Assembly (NCBI GenBank): GCA_945957245.1 | Contig: CAMFLD010000032.1 | Coordinates: 1 to 12,487 of the forward strand | Length of the DNA: 12,487 nt | From: an uncultured Flavobacterium sp. | GTDB lineage: Bacteria; Bacteroidota; Bacteroidia; Flavobacteriales; Flavobacteriaceae | Direction: 5' to 3' | Shown here: piece by piece, positions 7,582-12,487 of the stretch | Layout: every line of letters starts with the position of its first letter | How positions within the stretch are numbered: the first letter of the stretch is position 1 | Made by a program: the position numbers and the translations under genes | The notes under the pieces: model-generated | The model's database searches: none | Told to the model about the DNA's origin: nothing | Seen by the model: only the letters and a program-made list of their open reading frames with translations

Positions 7582-7595
7582 GTTTTAAAAACTTT
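7579..7595. promoter_or_regulatory. 17-bp palindrome AAAGTTTT-A-AAAACTTT
   Basis: Perfect 8-bp arms flank a single central A, directly abutting the upstream side of the -24-like element. It is AT-only apart from one G-C pair per arm, so chance formation is easy. It could be an intrinsically bent or bending-protein site between enhancer and promoter, or a second operator. Only the symmetry is observed. Confidence 0.35.
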
Positions 7596-7640
7596 AAATT
7601 GCTGTTTTTCAGTTTATTATAAATTTTTTAAAATTAACAG

Positions 7641-7677
7641 TGTTCACTATCGGACACGTTTTGTGCGAAACCGAACA
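7641..7677. promoter_or_regulatory. Tandem 16-bp dyad sites, candidate NtrC-type enhancer (UAS)
   Basis: Site 1 is TGTTCACTATCGGACA (7641-7656) and site 2 is TGTGCGAAACCGAACA (7662-7677). Each has the form TGTnC-N6-GnACA with internal dyad symmetry, and the two agree at 10 of 16 positions in the same orientation. In opposite orientation they agree at 12 of 16. Their centres are 21 bp apart, two turns of B-DNA, so two dimers would bind on one face. Relative to the predicted operon start near 7554 they lie at about -95 and -116, a normal enhancer distance for sigma-54 activators. Site 2 ends 4 bp before the regulator ATG, so binding could also repress the regulator gene. The symmetry and spacing are seen; the binding protein is inferred from the adjacent gene. 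Confidence 0.6.
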
Positions 7678-7681
7678 GTAA

Positions 7682-9028
7682 ATGAAAAAAACGAACGCCA
7701 ACATTTTGGTCATTGATGACCAGGAAGACATTCTTTTTGCAGCAAAAATGCTTTTGAAGAAACATTTCGAAAACATTTTCACGATTAACAATCCTAAAAA
7801 TGTAATTAGGTTATTGTCTGAGAATGATATTGATGTTGTCTTATTGGATATGAACTACCGCATTGGCTTTGAAGATGGTCGTGAGGGAATGTATTTTCTA
7901 AGAGAAATCAAAACGCTTTCGCCTAAGACCATCGTAATTTTAATGACAGCCTTTGGCAAGGTCGAAACTGCTGTTGAAGGTTTAAAGAATGGTGCTTTTG
8001 ATTATGTACTGAAACCCTGGGAAAATGAAAAACTCCTGGAAACCGTAAAACAAGCTGTTGAAGAAAGCCGAAAACTTAAAAAGAAAACGGATAAGGAAAC
8101 TGTGGTTGATTCCTTTTTTATTGGTAGCTCACAAGCGATAAAAAAAGCTTATGCTTTAGGCGAAAAAGTGGGTAAAACAGATGCCAATGTACTGATACTG
8201 GGCGAAAACGGAACCGGAAAATATGTAATGGCACAGTATATCCACCAACAGTCATTCCGAAAAAACAATGCTTTTGTACATGTAGATTTAGGCTCTCTAA
8301 ATAATAATATTTTTGAAAGTGAACTTTTTGGTTATGCTAAAGGTGCTTTCACTGATGCTAAAACCGATACCGCCGGTAGATTTGAGAATGCTCAAAACGG
8401 AACTATTTTTCTGGATGAAATTGGTAATGTGCCGCTAAATCTTCAGTCCAAATTACTTCAGGTACTACAAACCAAGACCGTTACACGACTGGGAGAATCA
8501 AAACCAAGACCTTTGAATGTAAGGATTATTACTGCGACCAACCTAAACCTAAAAGAAGAAGTCGAGCACAAAAATTTTCGTGAGGATTTGTATTACCGCA
8601 TCAATACTATGGAAATCACTTTGCCTTCTCTCAGAAACAGAAAAGAAGACAAAATTCCTTTGGCGCTGTTTCTTTTAGAAAAAATGGTTGCTAAATATGA
8701 ACGTAATGAAATTAAGTTCAGTGAAAAGGCATTGGAACAAATAGAAAAACATGCCTGGAATGGAAATATCCGTGAAATGGAAAACCGTATTGAAAGAGCT
8801 GTAATCCTTTGTGATGATAACATTATTTCGGCTGCCGATCTTGATTTGGAAATAGTTACCGTTTATCATGACCATGAAGAAGCGCCACTTTCCGACATTG
8901 AAAAAAACACCATTGAAAAAGTACTGGCCAAACATCATTTCAACATCAGCAAATCAGCGGAAGAACTGGGGTTGTCAAGAGCTGCCCTCTACCGAAGAAT
9001 GGAAAAATATAATATTAGCAATTCCTAA
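7682..9028 (+). CDS. Sigma-54-dependent response regulator, NtrC family
   Basis: This 448-aa protein has three domains. The receiver (about 7-128) has acidic residues D12-D13, phosphoacceptor Asp56 in VVLLDMNY, Thr89 and Lys111 in VLKPW. Its loop after Asp56 is longer than usual and lacks the common MPG, reading DMNYRIGFEDGREG. The AAA+ domain (about 145-370) has Walker A GENGTGKY at 174-181 (usually GESGTGKE), the sigma-54 contact loop GAFTDA at 221-226 (canonical GAFTGA), Walker B TIFLDEIG at 241-248 and candidate arginine fingers Arg300 and Arg306. The Fis-type helix-turn-helix is at about 405-445 (FNISKSAEELGLSRAALYRR). It should bind enhancers and drive sigma-54 polymerase open-complex formation when phosphorylated by the kinase encoded immediately downstream. 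The divergent export operon is the likely target. Confidence 0.95.
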   Translation: MKKTNANILVIDDQEDILFAAKMLLKKHFENIFTINNPKNVIRLLSENDIDVVLLDMNYRIGFEDGREGMYFLREIKTLSPKTIVILMTAFGKVETAVEGLKNGAFDYVLKPWENEKLLETVKQAVEESRKLKKKTDKETVVDSFFIGSSQAIKKAYALGEKVGKTDANVLILGENGTGKYVMAQYIHQQSFRKNNAFVHVDLGSLNNNIFESELFGYAKGAFTDAKTDTAGRFENAQNGTIFLDEIGNVPLNLQSKLLQVLQTKTVTRLGESKPRPLNVRIITATNLNLKEEVEHKNFREDLYYRINTMEITLPSLRNRKEDKIPLALFLLEKMVAKYERNEIKFSEKALEQIEKHAWNGNIREMENRIERAVILCDDNIISAADLDLEIVTVYHDHEEAPLSDIEKNTIEKVLAKHHFNISKSAEELGLSRAALYRRMEKYNISNS

Positions 9029-10360
9029 ATGCTCAAGAACCTGAAAATATACCATTTTTTATTCCTGAGACTTCTGGTTATTCTGGGCAGTATTTCACTG
9101 AGTGGCTATTTTTTTTCTAAAAAACTGTCTTATACAGGAATCTTCATAGGTTTTGTTTCTGTTTTGCTTTTAATCGAGCTGTTTATTTACATCCGTAATG
9201 CATTTTTATTTTATGACCGCACCATTAGCTCAATACTTCAGGACGATTACAGTTCAGATTTTTCAAAGCACAAATTGCAGCATAATTATAAAAGTCTTTT
9301 CAGGCTTTATGAAAAACTAAAAAACAAACAGCATGAGCAGGTTTCAAGAGATATTATTTACCAATCTATTCTTAACAGTATTGAAACCGGAATCATCATA
9401 TTGCAGAAAGAAGAGGACAACTGGGCTGTATTTTTGATGAATGATTATTTTTCAAAATATTTTAATGTCCCGAAAGTTTCCAAATGGAACTATTTAAAAA
9501 ATCAACTGCCTGCGTTGTGTGACTTAATTGAGGAGCAGGATTTTAAAGAAATTAAAAGTTCTCTCCAAATTCGGGTCAACAAACAGGATACACAAACTTT
9601 TATTTTACAAACTTCTGCAAGCAGAACTTACAATCAGCAGTATTATATCATTTTGCTGGAAAGTATTCAAAAAGTAGTTGAGAAAAAAGAAAAAGAAGCC
9701 TGGATCAACCTTATGAAAGTCATTTCCCATGAGCTTCTGAATTCGCTTACCCCTATTAGATCTTTGTCACAAAATCTTAATGAATTGGTTCAGCAGGAAG
9801 ATATTTCAGCCGAAGACTTGGATGACATCAAGCAAAGCATTGTTACGATTCACCATCGAAGCAACCATTTGCAGGAGTTTGTGGAAAGCTATCGAAAACT
9901 GGCAATGCTCCCTTCTCCCAAAAAAGAAAAAACGGAACTGTCTGAGCTGGTCGAAAATTGCCTCAGGATTATGCAGCCTTTATTTAAAAAGGAAGGCATC
10001 AGCATAAGTAATGGAATTGCTATGAAACGCTGGGTTATGGTTGACAAAAACCAAATCGAACAGGTACTGATCAATCTGCTGACAAACAGTATGTATGCTT
10101 TGGAGGAAAGGGAAAACAAAAGTATCTCCATTAGTGCCGAAATAAAAGACAAGCGGGTCTACCTGATGATTACTGATACCGGAATTGGTGTTGATCCTGA
10201 AATAGAAGATAAAATCTTTCTGCCGTTTTTTACCACCCGAAAAGACGGTGCCGGAATCGGTCTCACGCTTTCCAAGAATATCATCGAAGCTCATGGTGGC
10301 TACCTTGCCTTTGAAAATGCTGAAAATCAGACTAAATTTACGATTTGCCTGTTGGAGTGA
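9029..10360 (+). CDS. Sensor histidine kinase, NtrB/NtrY-like, with minimal periplasmic part
   Basis: The ATG directly abuts the TAA of the regulator gene, so the pair is co-transcribed and probably coupled. The 443-aa protein begins with two membrane helices (about 8-28 and 35-56) separated by only six or so residues, so there is no extracytoplasmic sensor domain. A cytoplasmic linker and PAS-like region (about 105-215) follow. The dimerisation and phosphotransfer helix carries His234 in VISHELLNSLTPIR. The catalytic domain has an N-box with Asn349 and Asn353, G1 DTGIGV at 383-388, F-box FLPFFTT and G2 GAGIGL at 407-412. All catalytic motifs are intact. It should phosphorylate Asp56 of the NtrC-type regulator. 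The input is unknown; the membrane helices, PAS-like region or the transporter itself are possible sensors. Confidence 0.94.
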   Translation: MLKNLKIYHFLFLRLLVILGSISLSGYFFSKKLSYTGIFIGFVSVLLLIELFIYIRNAFLFYDRTISSILQDDYSSDFSKHKLQHNYKSLFRLYEKLKNKQHEQVSRDIIYQSILNSIETGIIILQKEEDNWAVFLMNDYFSKYFNVPKVSKWNYLKNQLPALCDLIEEQDFKEIKSSLQIRVNKQDTQTFILQTSASRTYNQQYYIILLESIQKVVEKKEKEAWINLMKVISHELLNSLTPIRSLSQNLNELVQQEDISAEDLDDIKQSIVTIHHRSNHLQEFVESYRKLAMLPSPKKEKTELSELVENCLRIMQPLFKKEGISISNGIAMKRWVMVDKNQIEQVLINLLTNSMYALEERENKSISISAEIKDKRVYLMITDTGIGVDPEIEDKIFLPFFTTRKDGAGIGLTLSKNIIEAHGGYLAFENAENQTKFTICLLE

Positions 10361-10415
10361 TTTGTAATTATTTGTAAATTTTTCAAAAAACAGGAAATAA
10401 TTACAAATATTTTTT
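10360..10415 (+). terminator. Rho-independent terminator after the two-component operon
   Basis: A perfect 14-bp stem is formed by ATTTGTAATTATTT (10360-10373) and AAATAATTACAAAT (10395-10408) around a 21-nt loop, followed by an A and a run of six T at 10410-10415. The left arm starts at the last base of the kinase stop codon. The stem is AT-rich, hence weak per base pair but long. The T tract favours plus-strand termination; for the convergent minus-strand operon the stem is present but no T run follows, so it serves that side less well. Confidence 0.7.
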
Positions 10416-10436
10416 CGATTTTAAGAAAAACTAACT

Positions 10437-10766
10437 TTACTTGTTACCACTAACTTTAGGTTGCCAAAAATGCTTTTCGAAATCTACAATCTGATTGTCT
10501 TCTACTTTAATTCCTTCATTTTCCAATAGTTGCTGCATTAGATTGGTTCCTTCAAAATGGTGTTTGCCGGAAAGCATCCCAATTCTGTTTACCACACGAT
10601 GCGCAGGAACATCGTCCATATTGTGGGAAGCATTCATAGCCCAGCCTACCATTCGGGCTGAACGGGCTGCCCCCAAAGCTTTGGCGATGGCACCGTAAGA
10701 AGTTACTTTTCCTTCGGGAATCTGGCGAACTACCTCGTACACTCTGTCAAAAAAATTTGCTTCCAT
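10437..10766 (-). CDS. Alkyltransferase-like protein (ATL, MGMT family without the acceptor Cys)
   Basis: The 109-aa protein matches the C-terminal DNA-binding domain of O6-alkylguanine-DNA alkyltransferases: IPEGKVTSYGAIAKALG (16-32), the arginine-finger region RSARMVGWAM (Arg38) and DVPAHRVVNRIGMLSGK (52-68). The active-site PCHRV motif reads PAHRV, so Ala55 replaces the methyl-accepting Cys. Such ATL proteins cannot transfer alkyl groups; known members flip out O6-alkylguanine and hand the lesion to nucleotide excision repair. The Tyr24 and Arg38 needed for base flipping are kept. The start codon shares one base with the stop of the LysE-family gene (TAATG), indicating translational coupling. 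Its 109 aa is normal for ATLs. Confidence 0.9.
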   Translation of the reverse strand: MEANFFDRVYEVVRQIPEGKVTSYGAIAKALGAARSARMVGWAMNASHNMDDVPAHRVVNRIGMLSGKHHFEGTNLMQQLLENEGIKVEDNQIVDFEKHFWQPKVSGNK

Positions 10767-11395
10767 TAGCCGTATAATAATTTTAATAAGGTAACCAATG
10801 CCATAAAAGTAGTCACAGATCCTATGATTGTATTGATATTCCTAAGTAGAAAATCTGCCTTTTTTTCTATTTTTTTGAATGCTACGATGTAAATGTAAAA
10901 AACGGTAAACGAACCCATTACTACTCCTGTTACAAAGCTGGAAACCGGAATTTTTTCAAAAGTAAAATACCCTGATGCTGACAAACTCATACTGGCAAAA
11001 ACATAGAACGGAACAGGCAACAGGTTAAGCATGGAAAGCAACATTCCGAGGAAAAAACGATTGGATTTCCCTTTGACTGTCCTTTTATCAGTTTTTATTT
11101 TTTTGGGCTTTTCCGCAATCCAAAAAAAGTAGATACTCAACAATGAAAAGACAAAAATCCCGATTTCCTGCAAAGTCTTAACAATATCCTGATTATGGTT
11201 GATAAAACGGGCAAACAATACGGCGATAAATGTCTGAAAAAAAATAATGACTGAGGCTCCAATAGCAAAACTCAGGGCTTCATTTTTACCATCCTGCGTA
11301 CTAATCCGTGCAGCCGTCATGTTAATTAAACCTGGAGGTAAAACCGCCATGAAGGCAATCAGGAAACCGATAACAAGTGGCAAAATTAACAGCAT
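10766..11395 (-). CDS. LysE/RhtB-family translocator (six-helix exporter)
   Basis: The 209-aa inner-membrane protein has about six hydrophobic helices (3-24, 42-62, 75-94, 114-135, 152-173, 186-207) and the family's PPGLINMTAAR motif at 20-30, close to the PGP/PGL motif after the first helix. A Lys/Arg-rich cytoplasmic loop (about 96-113) sits between helices 3 and 4, as in LysE relatives. Members export amino acids or similar small molecules by proton antiport; the substrate here cannot be told. The ATG directly follows the TAG of trmB with no gap, and its stop overlaps the ATL start by one base, so it is the middle gene of a three-gene operon. Confidence 0.85.
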   Translation of the reverse strand: MLLILPLVIGFLIAFMAVLPPGLINMTAARISTQDGKNEALSFAIGASVIIFFQTFIAVLFARFINHNQDIVKTLQEIGIFVFSLLSIYFFWIAEKPKKIKTDKRTVKGKSNRFFLGMLLSMLNLLPVPFYVFASMSLSASGYFTFEKIPVSSFVTGVVMGSFTVFYIYIVAFKKIEKKADFLLRNINTIIGSVTTFMALVTLLKLLYG

Positions 11396-12070
11396 CTATT
11401 TGATTTTAAATCGAATATACGTAATTGCTTTGTTGATTTCCAAATATTGTTTTTCGTAAAATGTCTGAATTGCAGTTACTACTTCGGGGGCTCCTTCATT
11501 TTTATAGACATTGTGGTTGGCATATAAAACTTCATGCCCTTCACCATGCAACAACCCAAGCGTATATCCATGCATAAATTCGCTGTCAGTTTTAAGATTT
11601 ACAATACCATCAGGCTTGAGGATTTTTTTGTACAACTTCAGGAAATCGGAGTTGGTCATCCTGTGCTTGGTTCGTTTGTATTTTATTTGTGGATCCGGAA
11701 AGGTAATCCATATTTCATCTACCTCATTTTCAGCAAAAATAAAATTGATAAGTTCAATTTGAGTACGGACGAAAGCTACATTGTGCATTCCCACTTCAAC
11801 AGCGGTTTTGGCACCTCTCCAAAATCGTGCTCCTTTAATATCAATTCCAATAAAATTCCTGTCAGGATAGCGGGCTGCCAGTCCTACGGAATATTCACCC
11901 TTGCCACAACCAAGTTCAATTACAATTGGATTATCATTTTTGAAAAAATCTTTATTCCATTTTCCTTTCAGCAAAAATTGACCTGATATGACTTCTTCTC
12001 TTGTTGGCTGGAAAACATTGTTGAATGTCTCATTTTCCTTGAACCTTTTTAATTTATTCTTACTTCCCAC
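11396..12070 (-). CDS. trmB: tRNA (guanine-46-N7)-methyltransferase
   Basis: This 224-aa enzyme transfers a methyl group from S-adenosylmethionine to N7 of G46 in the tRNA variable loop. The SAM-binding motif I VIELGCGKGEYSVGLA is at 50-65, followed by the acidic ribose-binding Asp77 in FIGIDIKGARFWRG. The TrmB-specific stretch ITFPDPQIKYKRTKHRM (122-138) replaces the proteobacterial FPDPWxKxRHxKRR and is the form usual in Flavobacteriia. A late T.FYEKQY segment (about 203-209) matches the substrate-binding T-x-x-E region. Length is normal. It heads the trmB - LysE-family - ATL operon; the promoter should lie in the 86-bp gap to the divergent glycosyltransferase gene. Confidence 0.95.
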   Translation of the reverse strand: MGSKNKLKRFKENETFNNVFQPTREEVISGQFLLKGKWNKDFFKNDNPIVIELGCGKGEYSVGLAARYPDRNFIGIDIKGARFWRGAKTAVEVGMHNVAFVRTQIELINFIFAENEVDEIWITFPDPQIKYKRTKHRMTNSDFLKLYKKILKPDGIVNLKTDSEFMHGYTLGLLHGEGHEVLYANHNVYKNEGAPEVVTAIQTFYEKQYLEINKAITYIRFKIK

Positions 12071-12156
12071 TAATTTAATTTTTTGGTAAAATTAAGGAAA
12101 TATAAACTATCCGAAATCTTTTTTACTTTGCAATGTGAAAACCTTAATTTAACAGC
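12071..12156. promoter_or_regulatory. Divergent intergenic region between trmB and the glycosyltransferase gene
   Basis: This 86-bp AT-rich gap must carry promoters for both flanking genes. On the plus strand TACTTTG (12124-12130) resembles the Bacteroidota -7 element TAnnTTTG with one base missing, but no TTG lies at the usual -33 distance. On the minus strand TATATTTC (read from about 12104 to 12097) is a near match for the trmB side, also without a clear -33 partner. Neither is convincing alone. Confidence 0.3.
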
Positions 12157-12487
12157 TTGAAAAATTTAGGAAGAAATATTTTAGTTGCTCCGTTAAATTG
12201 GGGTTTGGGACACGCCACACGCTGTATTCCAATCATTCGTGAATTAGAAAAAAATGGCTTTACGCCGATATTAGCTTCTGATGGCAGTGCTTTACAGATA
12301 TTACAAAAAGAATTCCCTCATTTGTTGGCTTTGGAATTACCTTCCTATGAAATTGAGTATGCCAAAAACGGTGCTGATTTCAAATGGAAACTGATTAAGA
12401 ACAGCCCCAAAATGATTGACGCTATATTCTCAGAAAAAAAGACGGTCAAAAAATGGATTGCCCAACACAACCTCCACGGTATTATAT
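12157..12487 (+). CDS. Glycosyltransferase (GT-B fold, family 28-like), N-terminal part, TTG start
   Basis: The reading frame is closed upstream by TAA at 12145-12147 and has no ATG or GTG before the conserved N-terminus, so TTG at 12157 is the best start. It reads (M)KNLGRNILVAPLNWGLGHATRC and runs 110 codons to the right edge. The glycine-rich GLGHATR segment (residues 16-22) after a first beta-strand is the N-terminal hallmark of UDP-sugar-dependent GT-B enzymes of the MurG/family-28 type and of many Bacteroidota glycosyltransferases of the PLxWGLGHATRCIPII form. The following IPIIRELEKNGFTPILASDG is the first Rossmann repeat. The donor-binding C-terminal half lies outside the window, so donor and acceptor are unknown. 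Confidence 0.82.
   Translation, partial: MKNLGRNILVAPLNWGLGHATRCIPIIRELEKNGFTPILASDGSALQILQKEFPHLLALELPSYEIEYAKNGADFKWKLIKNSPKMIDAIFSEKKTVKKWIAQHNLHGII

Noticed and set aside
7622..7635. AATTTT-TT-AAAATT palindrome in the divergent region
   Set aside because: Pure A/T symmetry is expected by chance in such AT-rich DNA, so no role was assigned.
7609..7791. Possible 60-aa minus-strand gene across the divergent promoter
   Set aside because: It overlaps the first 110 bases of the NtrC-type gene and the dyad sites and has no recognisable protein features.
11511..11986. Plus-strand open frames of 83 and 150 codons
   Set aside because: Antisense to trmB, whose SAM-binding and substrate motifs are unmistakable.
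1..12487. Transposases, integrases, tRNA, rRNA or CRISPR repeats
   Set aside because: No frame shows such enzymes, no regularly spaced repeats with spacers occur, and no tRNA-like or rRNA-like segment was noticed in the short gaps.

Overview
The window comes from an AT-rich member of the Bacteroidota, most likely a Flavobacterium-like Flavobacteriaceae. The signs are exported proteins whose signal peptides end in ...A-Q or ...G-Q, a head-GIN (DUF2807) protein, the Flavobacteriia-style TrmB motif, an NtrC-type regulator with a long DMNY..G..DGREG receiver loop, and start regions with little or no Shine-Dalgarno sequence. No mobile element, CRISPR array, tRNA or rRNA gene was seen, and no stretch over 300 bases lacks a gene.

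Region 1 (about 1-7540, minus strand) is one compact seven-gene operon for a MacAB-TolC-like tripartite export system. In transcription order it encodes: a HlyD/MacA-type periplasmic adaptor (6299-7540), an unrecognised 148-aa exported protein (5845-6291), a LolD/MacB-type ABC ATPase (5124-5825), an exported head-GIN protein with an eight-step Ser-Ser-Ser ladder (4319-5101), an exported M1-like gluzincin metallopeptidase lacking the GxMEN motif (2901-4307), an 810-aa FtsX/MacB-type permease (425-2857), and a TolC-family outer-membrane protein that runs off the left edge (1-432). Gaps are 7-43 nt and the last two genes overlap by 8 nt. Three exported non-transporter genes are therefore interleaved with the four transporter genes, which is the most unusual feature of the window.

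Region 2 (7541-7681) is a 141-bp divergent control region. It holds a pair of 16-bp dyad-symmetric sites spaced 21 bp centre to centre, an imperfect sigma-54-like -24/-12 element facing the export operon about 95-115 bp from those sites, a TTTGGCA/TGCCAAA inverted repeat and a 17-bp palindrome. The layout is what one expects of an NtrC-type enhancer plus promoter.

Region 3 (7682-10360, plus strand) is a two-gene two-component system: a sigma-54-dependent NtrC-family response regulator, then a histidine kinase with two close membrane helices and almost no periplasmic part. A strong 14-bp stem with a T tract closes this unit. The working model, which is inference, is that the kinase senses envelope or transporter state within the membrane or cytoplasm, phosphorylates the regulator, and the regulator binds the tandem dyads to activate the export operon.

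Region 4 (10437-12070, minus strand) is a tight housekeeping-type operon, trmB - LysE-family exporter - alkyltransferase-like (ATL) DNA-damage protein, with abutting or overlapping start and stop codons. Region 5 (12157 to the right edge, plus strand) is the start of a glycosyltransferase gene that begins with TTG.
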